Source: Candidatus Delongbacteria bacterium
GTDB lineage: Bacteria; CAIWAD01; BS150m-G50
Length of the DNA stretch: 24,457 bases
Assembly (NCBI GenBank): GCA_016784425.1
Contig: JADHUQ010000010.1
Location: forward strand, 1-24,457
Direction: 5' to 3'
Position 1 is the stretch's first letter; each line of letters starts with the position of its first letter. Below the pieces are notes generated by a model. The model was not told where the DNA came from. It did no database searches and saw only the letters and a list, made by a program, of their open reading frames with translations. A program made the translations under genes and the position numbers. Below are positions 14,610 to 21,787 of this stretch, in pieces.

Positions 14610-16844
14610 ATGGAATCGACAGCTGTTTTGAAAAGCGATCGAACTATTAGTTTGAAGTTAATCCTTACAAGCAAGAGACTGACTGTATGGAAGGGTATTC
14701 TCAGCTTCCTTGCTCTTGTATTGATATTGGTACCCATTTCAGTTGAAGCAGATGAATGTGATTTCATAGCTATGCTGGCGCAGGGTGGGACGTTCATTCA
14801 TGAGGTTCCGACTGGTGCTGATGTTTATTTTAATTCCCTTCAAAACCAGTCATGCCCACCGAATGTAGATGGCTACGGTATTGTTTATTACGATACCGAT
14901 CCCTTAATGAGTGCAGAACAACGGTTCTACGCGGAAGATGATCCAAATCCAAATAATGACATTTACTTTGGCCATTTTGATAACGGTGTAATGACCCAAG
15001 CCAGAAACACTATTCAGGATGTTGAAGAGCCGGTCAACGCCACAATAGTCCTTGGTCATGATAGAGAAGGAACTGGTGGTCAAGGCAACCACCCCTTCTG
15101 GCTGGATTGGGAGGGTAGAACTTACACATTGGTTCACAATGGTGGAATCAGTGGAACAATGAAGCAGAATTTCCTCTCAGGTCTACTAAACTCCGGTTGG
15201 TTTCAAGATCATGACTCGAACTGGTATGGAATTGAAAGCCATGGTTCCGTAGATACCTGGATAGATAGTGAGCTTTGGTTCCATTACCTGATGTCCTATA
15301 TCAACCAAGAAGATGGCGATGTTTTAAGCGCTATTTTTGCTGCACTGAATGAAGACAATTTTCTTGTTGGTGCCGGGACTTACTATGATGTAAGAGCTGA
15401 TATCATGAGTTCGAACAGTACGGTCAACTTCGTCCTGTCTGATGGAGAAAGCCTGTATCTGTTCCGTGACGCCAGCGATACAGGGCATCAAATGTCCTTG
15501 ACGCGCCATGAAACAAGTGGATTGATGGGTGTGACTACCGATAACAGTGGCACTGAGCTGGAGCAATACTATCTGGTGTATCTACCACCGTCGGGTGACG
15601 AGGTCACTTACATAGATGCATTCAACTACGATATCTACACTTACGATGACTACACCTGGGTTTGTTATCCGCTACTGCCGACATTAACCGGACCTGCCAC
15701 CAGTGATCATTTCAATCAGATTGAGCCTTTAATCAACCATATGCGCGTACTCCATGAAGATGAGAATCCCGCAATTTGGCAATACGGAGACTGGACTCTC
15801 GGTGAAATTGATAACATTGTCAGCACCATGGGCTACAAGGTGAAAATTCTGGATAATGGGTTCGAAGAATGTGAGCATATCGTATCCGGTGAACAGTTGA
15901 TTAATCCGGTATCTTTCGTGACACTACATAACGGGATCAATTACGTTCCCTATTTCCTGGAAGGATCGCAGCATCCCTCAGAGGCTTTCCCGTCCAATGT
16001 ACTGGACAATATGCTCTCGATCGAGGCGGAAGATTGGTTCATGGTGCGCATCAATGGCGAATTCTATGTGAAAAAGAAATGTCCACCTGTTACGGAACCG
16101 GAGTATGTGGAGTGTTTTACTTTACACTACGGTGCGATGTATATGCTGAACATGTCACTGTTTGAGCCAATAGACTTTATCTACCATCAACCGGAAACCC
16201 CCCTGGATCTTTTTGTATTACCCACCCCGGAGTACTTCACCTTTGATGACGGCGAAGACTATCTCATGGTAGTTATTGAAGAGATAGAAAACGGTGAAGA
16301 TGTAATCGAGATAGGGGCCATGCAGAATGGTATCTGTGTCGGCGCCGAGGTAGTTGACGGCTATCCGATCAACCTGCGGGTCTACGCCGAAAATCTGGAT
16401 GGTGTGACCTACGAGGTGATCCATGATGATCCACTCTACCGGACGGTACCGGGTGAACCGGCTCCTCCGGTACGACGGACACTGGCACCTGCTGCAAGGC
16501 GTTACATCAATGGCGCTACTCTGCTGGAGTTGACCGACATCACTGATCTCTATACTGCGCAACCTTCCGCTTTCTCTGCCGTCTCGGCCACTCCCAATCC
16601 GTTTAATCCCTCAACCGAGATCAGCTTCCTGCTTAACCGGACCAGCGATGTTTCACTGAAGGTGTACAATATCCAGGGACAGCTGGTGAGCACACTGCTG
16701 CAGGGATCGCTGGAGAGCGGCGTCTATTCCTGCAGCTGGAATGGCAGTAGTGACAGAGGCAATCCGGTGGCGAGCGGCATTTACTACTTCCAGTTGGGCA
16801 ACGGCACAGAGCAGATCAGCGGGAAACTGATTCTGCTCAAGTAA
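14610..16844 (+). CDS. Secreted class II glutamine-amidotransferase-fold protein with C-terminal sorting domain
   Basis: The 744-residue protein has a 29-residue hydrophilic N-terminus, a signal-peptide core (30-44) and a likely cleavage after VEA (residue 47). Cys50 follows and begins a domain resembling class II (Ntn-hydrolase) glutamine amidotransferases of the YafJ/GATase_4 type: DGYGIVYY (87-94), HDREGTGG with Arg152, NHPF (160-163), HNGGI with Asn177-Gly178, and IDSE with Asp219. These correspond to the family's nucleophile, glutamine-binding Arg, oxyanion Asn-Gly and Asp. Residues about 320-640 are not recognised; a stretch near 430-540 (LHNGINYVPYFLEG) resembles the GWNLISYP-type surface domain. 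The end (662-744: PNPFNPSTEISF, GIYYFQLGN, KLILLK) is a type IX secretion sorting domain. GGGAG precedes the ATG. An extracellular amidase or transferase is inferred; the substrate is unknown. Composition is more A/T-rich than in flanking genes. Confidence 0.75.
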   Translation: MESTAVLKSDRTISLKLILTSKRLTVWKGILSFLALVLILVPISVEADECDFIAMLAQGGTFIHEVPTGADVYFNSLQNQSCPPNVDGYGIVYYDTDPLMSAEQRFYAEDDPNPNNDIYFGHFDNGVMTQARNTIQDVEEPVNATIVLGHDREGTGGQGNHPFWLDWEGRTYTLVHNGGISGTMKQNFLSGLLNSGWFQDHDSNWYGIESHGSVDTWIDSELWFHYLMSYINQEDGDVLSAIFAALNEDNFLVGAGTYYDVRADIMSSNSTVNFVLSDGESLYLFRDASDTGHQMSLTRHETSGLMGVTTDNSGTELEQYYLVYLPPSGDEVTYIDAFNYDIYTYDDYTWVCYPLLPTLTGPATSDHFNQIEPLINHMRVLHEDENPAIWQYGDWTLGEIDNIVSTMGYKVKILDNGFEECEHIVSGEQLINPVSFVTLHNGINYVPYFLEGSQHPSEAFPSNVLDNMLSIEAEDWFMVRINGEFYVKKKCPPVTEPEYVECFTLHYGAMYMLNMSLFEPIDFIYHQPETPLDLFVLPTPEYFTFDDGEDYLMVVIEEIENGEDVIEIGAMQNGICVGAEVVDGYPINLRVYAENLDGVTYEVIHDDPLYRTVPGEPAPPVRRTLAPAARRYINGATLLELTDITDLYTAQPSAFSAVSATPNPFNPSTEISFLLNRTSDVSLKVYNIQGQLVSTLLQGSLESGVYSCSWNGSSDRGNPVASGIYYFQLGNGTEQISGKLILLK

Positions 16845-16864
16845 TAATCAGCAGGGAGGAGCAG

Positions 16865-19231
16865 ATGCAATCCGACACTCGAATGCACAAATCTAGTCCT
16901 TCAAGCGAAGCCGAATCTAGAACCCAGCCCCAGGGCTTTCTTCTTGGGGAGGAAAAGTGGATTTGGTTCGCTAAAGTGTTTCTCGGACTGCTTGCTGCTA
17001 TTGCCCTGTTGCTGCAACCTCTAGATCTACAGGCTGGCACATACCATGTGCCCGCAGATTTCCAAAGCATACAGATGGCGATAGATGGTGTCTCCCCTGA
17101 GGGAGACACCGTCGTTGTTGCACCCGGCAGCTATGTTGAGAATATCGACTACCATGGCAGGAACATCTTTCTCACCTCCCTCTATTACCTGGAAGGTGAT
17201 GAAAGTTACATCGAGCAGACAGTGATCGACGGTGGACAGAATGGTTCGGTTATTACATTCATAGAAGGGGAGGAGCGTTCCGCCGTGCTGAATGGTTTTA
17301 CCATCACCAACGGCAGCGGAAGACTTAGTGGCGGTTACACAACTGGCGGAGGGATTTTTATTGACGAAAGTAGTCCCAGTTTGACCAATTGCCTGGTCAC
17401 AGGCAACAACTGTGCCGGTATCACCGGTGGAGGTGGGATATTCATCTACCGCTCGTCGGTTCATCTCTCCAATCTGACCATCAGGGAGAACTCGGCACAA
17501 AGCCTGGCCGGGGGGCTGCGAGTCACCAATTCCGAGATCGAAATGGACTCACTGAATCGTTGTAATATATATCTGAATGAGGCGGCTTCGGCCAATGATG
17601 TTTTCGTCAAGGTTAGCAATCAGCCCCATCTAGCCGTTTTTCTTGATACAGCAACTGTAGCCTTCCATAGTGACTACTTCATAGGTGGAGATCTGTCGAG
17701 TGTCGATATCCTTCACGGCAAATTGGAACCGGCACAGCATGATCTCTGGGTCTCACCGGATGGTGATAACAACAACAGCGGCAGCTCACCTGATGATCCC
17801 CTCAAGACCATCACTTATGCGTTGCACATCATTGATGCCGACTCCCTGCATCCTCTGACCATTAACCTCATGCCAGGTACTTTTTCACTCTCCGGGGGAC
17901 AGAGCTTCCCCTTTAATCTCCGCTCTTATGTTTCCCTGGTAGGTTCTGGCCGGGAGTTGACTATCCTCGATCTGGAGCATTCCGGTCCGAGGGTGATGGT
18001 AGGTATGGATATGGAACAAGATTACACCATCCGTTCTATGAGCATTCTGAACACCGCCAGACCTGATTTTTTTACAGGTATTGCCTTCACACAGAATCGT
18101 GGAGTTGTGCTTGAGGATGTTTTGTTTTCCGGTCATGAATCGACCCATTTCATTGCTGACAGTTATTATGACTGGATGTCATACATTGATAATACCAGTC
18201 TGACCATCCGTAACTGTGACTTCATCGATAATAACTGCATCAGAGTTGCTGGTGTTGGTAGACATGCAGAAGCGCTGGTGCAAAACTGCCGTTTCGAAAA
18301 CAACACACCTCTGGAAGATTGGGATCCGGAATGGGAGGGAACTTCTTCAGCGCTGGGCATGGTAGCACCTTCTTCATCATATCCTTATCCCTTTTACCAC
18401 CGTGTGGAAAACTGCGTCTTCACCAACAACGCTGCGACTTATACCGACCCCTTCTTTCACTTTTCCACTGCGCTGAATCTACGGGATTACCGCTATCCGC
18501 TGGACATCGTCAACTGTACTTTTGCCGATAACTCCTCACTGGTCAGTGGCTGCCTGGGGGCGATTAGCTATGCCACCGAAGATGAGGTGCGGCTGGTGAA
18601 CTGCCTCTTCTGGGATAACGAGCTGTATGAGTTCTACATCGATGCTTCGACTCAGCCGATTACCATGCTGTTCTCGCACAACATTATCCAGGATATGGAA
18701 GCAGGTATGAACCTGATCGGTAATCCAGAGTTGATATTTGTCGAAGGCAACTTCAGCGCCGATCCGCTGTTTATGGGTTCTGGGGAGCACCCCTATCAAC
18801 TCACAGAGGGTTCACCGGCAATCGACGCAGGTATTGCTTTCTGGGTGGTTGATGGAGACACGGTCATCAATCTCTCGCCGGATCAGTACGAAGGAGGGGC
18901 ACCTGATATCGGTGCGTATGAGTGGGAGCCTGAGGTCGCAGTTGATGATGCCCCACAACAGCTTCCAGGTGACTTTGCTATCACTTCAATCCATCCCAAT
19001 CCCTTCAACAACAGCACTCTGATAAAATTCAACAATCCCCGGGCTTGCCAGGTCGAATTGGTCCTTTATACTATTACCGGCAGGTTGGCAACAACACTTA
19101 TCGATGCCTGGGTTGGGGCCGGTGAGCACAGTGTGCAATTCTCCGCCGATGACTTTGCCAGTGGTGTATATGTCGTGAAGCTTGAATCGAAACTGGGCTG
19201 GGACAGTCGTTTGCTTACACTTGTGAAGTAA
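16865..19231 (+). CDS. Secreted parallel beta-helix protein with C-terminal sorting domain
   Basis: The 788-residue protein has a 32-residue hydrophilic lead, a signal-peptide core (about 36-50) and cleavage near LQAG (57). The body has two right-handed beta-helix regions. The first (about 58-240) starts TYHVPADFQSIQMAI and VVVAPGSYVENI with TGGGIFI turns. The second (about 293-680) opens with WVSPDGDNNNSGSSPDDPLKTI, the DUF1565-type start of pectate-lyase-like helices. No catalytic residues of a known lyase are evident, so it may bind or cleave polysaccharide or be structural. The C-terminus from 711 (PNPFNNSTLIKF, GVYVVKLES) is a type IX sorting domain like that of the upstream gene. GGGAGGAG lies just before the ATG and the gap to the upstream gene is 20 bases, so the two are one operon. 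Confidence 0.82.
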   Translation: MQSDTRMHKSSPSSEAESRTQPQGFLLGEEKWIWFAKVFLGLLAAIALLLQPLDLQAGTYHVPADFQSIQMAIDGVSPEGDTVVVAPGSYVENIDYHGRNIFLTSLYYLEGDESYIEQTVIDGGQNGSVITFIEGEERSAVLNGFTITNGSGRLSGGYTTGGGIFIDESSPSLTNCLVTGNNCAGITGGGGIFIYRSSVHLSNLTIRENSAQSLAGGLRVTNSEIEMDSLNRCNIYLNEAASANDVFVKVSNQPHLAVFLDTATVAFHSDYFIGGDLSSVDILHGKLEPAQHDLWVSPDGDNNNSGSSPDDPLKTITYALHIIDADSLHPLTINLMPGTFSLSGGQSFPFNLRSYVSLVGSGRELTILDLEHSGPRVMVGMDMEQDYTIRSMSILNTARPDFFTGIAFTQNRGVVLEDVLFSGHESTHFIADSYYDWMSYIDNTSLTIRNCDFIDNNCIRVAGVGRHAEALVQNCRFENNTPLEDWDPEWEGTSSALGMVAPSSSYPYPFYHRVENCVFTNNAATYTDPFFHFSTALNLRDYRYPLDIVNCTFADNSSLVSGCLGAISYATEDEVRLVNCLFWDNELYEFYIDASTQPITMLFSHNIIQDMEAGMNLIGNPELIFVEGNFSADPLFMGSGEHPYQLTEGSPAIDAGIAFWVVDGDTVINLSPDQYEGGAPDIGAYEWEPEVAVDDAPQQLPGDFAITSIHPNPFNNSTLIKFNNPRACQVELVLYTITGRLATTLIDAWVGAGEHSVQFSADDFASGVYVVKLESKLGWDSRLLTLVK

Positions 19232-19261
19232 TTGTTGGTCGACCTAGCAAAAAGGAAAAAC

Positions 19262-19696
19262 GTGAATCCTCAAATTCTCATGATTGCCAGTGCAGGGATC
19301 ATCAGTTTGCTAGGCATCGTACATTTGGTACTCACATTTTGGGGATCAAAGCACCTGCCGAGTGACAACTCGCTATTAAATGTTATGGCGAACACAACGC
19401 CAGTAATAACAACCCAGACCACCATATGGAGAATGTGGATGGGTTTCAATGCTAGCCATTCAATGTGCCTGTTGTTCTTCGGTTTGACGTACATATATCT
19501 TGCGCTGGCACATAGCGAGGTTCTTTTTCAGTCCTTGTTTCTTCCGATCTTAGGCTTCAGCATGCTTGCCGGATACATCATCTTGGCATGGCGCTACTGG
19601 TTCTTTTGGCCTCTTGCAGCAATCAGCGTCTCTCTGGTCTTATTCCTGAGCAGCATGGCAGTAGCGTGGAGTCGTCCAATAATAGCATTAACCTGA
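19262..19696 (+). CDS. Small four-helix membrane protein (LIC_13387-like)
   Basis: The 144-residue protein has four predicted membrane helices (about residues 3-26, 62-81, 88-110 and 113-133) and a short polar loop after the first. The TTIWRMWMGFNASHS segment before the second helix resembles small uncharacterised proteins of the LIC_13387 type; this match is from memory and moderate. I chose GTG at 19262, with AAGGA six to seven bases upstream; a TTG at 19232, directly after the previous stop, is the other possibility. It follows the beta-helix gene closely on the same strand and could be co-transcribed. No enzymatic motif is visible. Confidence 0.65.
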   Translation: MNPQILMIASAGIISLLGIVHLVLTFWGSKHLPSDNSLLNVMANTTPVITTQTTIWRMWMGFNASHSMCLLFFGLTYIYLALAHSEVLFQSLFLPILGFSMLAGYIILAWRYWFFWPLAAISVSLVLFLSSMAVAWSRPIIALT

Positions 19697-19710
19697 CAAA
19701 CCCTTTGTCA
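19694..19710 (+). repeat. Perfect inverted repeat overlapping a stop codon
   Basis: TGACAAA-CCC-TTTGTCA is a 7-bp perfect stem whose first three bases are the TGA stop of the four-helix protein gene. No T-run follows, so it is not a classical terminator. A second small stem, CGGC-GCCG, follows at 19711-19724. Together they may protect the 3' end of the secreted-protein operon transcript. Confidence 0.5.
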
Positions 19711-19938
19711 CGGCCTTTGCGCCGCGTTTGAGATAGATTTTAGAAGGTGATATAAGTGGCAAAGCCCGCGCCAATCCCGGCGCATGAACGGCAGTTCTAC
19801 CTCACGGATTGTTTTGCCGGGTCGGGTTGCAGGTTATGCCAGTCGTGGTTCAGTTCAAAATGTACACTGGATTACGGTGACTCAGTTCGCCAGGCTCCTC
19901 GGCAAGCCTGCAACAGAGACTGCGATTCTGAACCCCAC

Positions 19939-20964
19939 CTATTCCAGAACCTCCGTCACCCTGAAATAGCGCATCGCTTCACTGACCGGCAGATAGAAAC
20001 TGTTGGCGTTGACCACCTCTGCCAGGAAATTTTCCGGTGCCGGCGCGAAATAGGGCACCGTATCTGAGTAGATCCGCCAGGCAGCATCAGCAGGTCCGTT
20101 CCAGGTGAGAATTGCGATGGTACCGGAAATCTCTATGAAAAGCTCCGGGCCTTCCGCTGGCGGTTCACCAAAGAAGCCGGGTGTGGGGAAGAAAGAGATC
20201 AGGAAATCCTGGCTGCTGTTGTCGCTGTCCAGACCGGGTAGAATCCGCTCTACCGAGTTGGAACTCCAGCGGTCGCAGCCGATGATCGGCATGGCATCGA
20301 TCTCAGGATTGAATAGCACGGGGTAGTATTCAGGGTTGAAGGTATATGACATTCCGTCGACGACAGTATGAAACGGCGCCCGGCCGGCATTAGGTCCTCA
20401 ACCACCATCCTCACAGGGTTCCACTACGAATTCCTCACCGGTAATCAGCAGTATTCCCCCCTGGCGGCGATCAAGCTCAAAATCCATGCCGATATCCAGA
20501 GCGTCGATCAGGTTCTGGGAAGCGGGATTGTCAACCGGCGGCCACTCGTTGACACTGTAAGTTTCAAAAGGGGCACCGGAAAGATCAACCGAAGTCGGGT
20601 CGCCACCCACCCCGACAAAATCAAAGGCATCCTGTGCGATCACGGTAAATCCACCGGGGGGGAGAGCCCAGGTCTGGTCACCCGGGTTGCCGGGAAAGGC
20701 GAAAACCCGTGTCATCAGGGTGTCGGTTCCGCGGGCAATCATGGCACCATCCAGCCAGGCGGTTGTCGATCCTGCGTTATACAACTCAATGAACTGGTCA
20801 TCTGTGGTATAGTTGATTGAGCAGGCGAAGTAGACCTCATTGATCCGTACCGAGTCGGTCGGAGCGAGGGCCTGGCCGGTCAACGGCAGCAGCAGCAGCA
20901 GTATCACGATGTAATGAAAACGGGTGACTACTGGTTGCGGTCTCGTGGAGGTGTCAGACTTCAT
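19939..20964 (-). pseudogene. Secreted lamin-tail-domain protein interrupted by an in-frame TGA
   Basis: Two open stretches on the minus strand, 20964-20398 and 20397-19939, lie in the same frame and are separated only by one TGA (20398-20400), in the context EDGG-stop-GPNAGRAPFHT. The first 188 codons give a signal peptide (seven-residue hydrophobic core, cleavage near QALA, about residue 34) and a lamin-tail-like domain (RINEVYFA, DDQFIELYNAGSTTAWLDGA). The second stretch completes that domain (FNPEYYPVLFNPEIDAMP) and ends with a fibronectin-III-like segment (AILTWNGPADAAWRIYSD, YFRVTEVLE) common at the ends of secreted proteins in this group. GGGGA lies about nine bases before the ATG. Other genes here use TGA as stop, so a recent nonsense mutation is likeliest; recoding, sequencing error, or function of the 188-residue product remain possible. 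Confidence 0.65.
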
Positions 20965-21253
20965 CGGTAAAATCCCCTTTTGAAATGGAGCAGGCTTAAG
21001 AATTTACACCGGTTGTGGATCTACTGCAATAGTTACATCGACTGAACGGAAATTCTCAGCAGGACAAAAAAAATAGATTACTCCAGTTGTTAAACTGGAA
21101 CGAGTGCCATAGTTTAGCCAATCTGAAATTAGTCCTTCCAGTGACACAGCTCTCAAAACAGAGTCCGCAACTCGCCAAACCGGGCAGTTCAATGGCAGAA
21201 ACCGCTTTCCCTCGGTAGAGCTCCAGCGTTGTCGACCGGTGTGTTGTTTCAGC

Positions 21254-21319
21254 TTGACAAAACTGGCGCCGGTTGACGGTATTGTCAACATTCCGGATGT
21301 ATGATCCCCGTTGTCAACA
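21254..21319 (+). promoter_or_regulatory. Cluster of TTGTCAAC/GTTGAC motifs
   Basis: TTGACA (21254-21259), GTTGAC (21272-21277), TTGTCAACA (21282-21290) and TTGTCAACA again, read as TTGTCAACAG (21311-21319), lie within 66 bp. GTTGAC-GGTATT-GTCAAC is a perfect inverted repeat, and the two TTGTCAACA copies are 29 bases apart, close to three helical turns. This is the pattern of a multi-site operator; the target promoter is not clear. Confidence 0.35.
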
Positions 21320-21490
21320 GCTAAGTGATTGTTTTAGAAAGTGCGAATTCCTGGAGTAACCGGCATGCCGCTTGCATTATCAAAACTGGAAGCAGGCGAA
21401 TGTTGATTGAATTCGGTCTGATGAACCTGATTTGATCAGCAGATTGACTCCGTAGAAACGGCGTCAACAACAAATCCACATGAGGCAACG

Positions 21491-21518
21491 AACCCACCTC
21501 CAACGGTGGGTTTGTTTC
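21491..21518 (+). terminator. Orphan terminator-like hairpin
   Basis: AACCCACC (21491-21498) pairs perfectly with GGTGGGTT (21505-21512) across a TCCAAC loop, followed by TGTTTC. No plus-strand coding gene precedes it. It may end a small RNA transcribed from around 21320-21400; an interrupted stem GAC-CCG/CGG-GTC just upstream of it (about 21446-21465) adds structure. Confidence 0.5.
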
Positions 21519-21570
21519 TCCTGCGGGTGAAGTGCTTTCCGATTTGTCAGCACCTGGACGAAGTTCCTGT

Positions 21571-21662
21571 AAAACAGCTCTGCCAAAACAAGTCCACCCG
21601 CTCTGGTGTGTGCAAAAGAGGCTGTTTTTCAAGCCTTTACTGTAAACTCCTGATAAAACAGC
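21571..21662 (+). promoter_or_regulatory. Mutually exclusive stems in the presumed uvrB leader
   Basis: AAAACAGC occurs at 21571-21578 and 21655-21662, and its exact complement GCTGTTTT at 21621-21628. The first pairing can be extended (TCT with AGA past one bulged G), has an inner CACC/GGTG stem and ends in a run of five T residues, so it looks like a weak terminator. The middle element can instead pair with the downstream copy. The block lies about 125-215 bases upstream of uvrB on the same strand. Confidence 0.4.
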
Positions 21663-21787
21663 GCTGCTTTCTGGTCGACATCCGCATCACTTTCAGTTTC
21701 CTGTTTGATCCCTCCTGAATCAGTGTTAAACTATGCCACAATGGCAGATGTCCGGATGAAAACGGTACCGGTAAACTCGAGTGGCTG

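Larger units (their letters stand above)
20965..21787. other. Long intergenic region without a convincing gene
   Basis: These 823 bp separate the lamin-tail gene (minus) from uvrB (plus). A minus-strand frame at 21004-21291 (95 codons) lacks a good ribosome-binding site and I do not recognise it; its tail (SVDVTIAVDPQPV) looks protein-like, so it may be a remnant. The structured elements within the region are listed separately: TTGTCAAC motifs, an orphan terminator-like hairpin and alternative stems. A weak uvrB promoter candidate is TTGATC (21705-21710) with TAAACT (21727-21732), spacer 16. Confidence 0.45.

Noticed and set aside
19756..20067. Plus-strand frame of 103 codons starting GTG with an AAGGTG-like site six bases upstream
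   Set aside because: Its second half is antisense to the lamin-tail gene, the composition is Cys/Arg-rich without domain features, and no similarity is recognisable; probably a chance frame.
21004..21291. Minus-strand frame of 95 codons in the long intergenic region
   Set aside because: No good ribosome-binding site and no recognisable family; the C-terminal part looks protein-like, so a remnant is possible but not supported enough to list as a gene.
21506..21718. Plus-strand frame of 70 codons upstream of uvrB
   Set aside because: It would start inside the terminator-like hairpin and run through the structured leader; Cys-rich and low-complexity, without features of a real protein.
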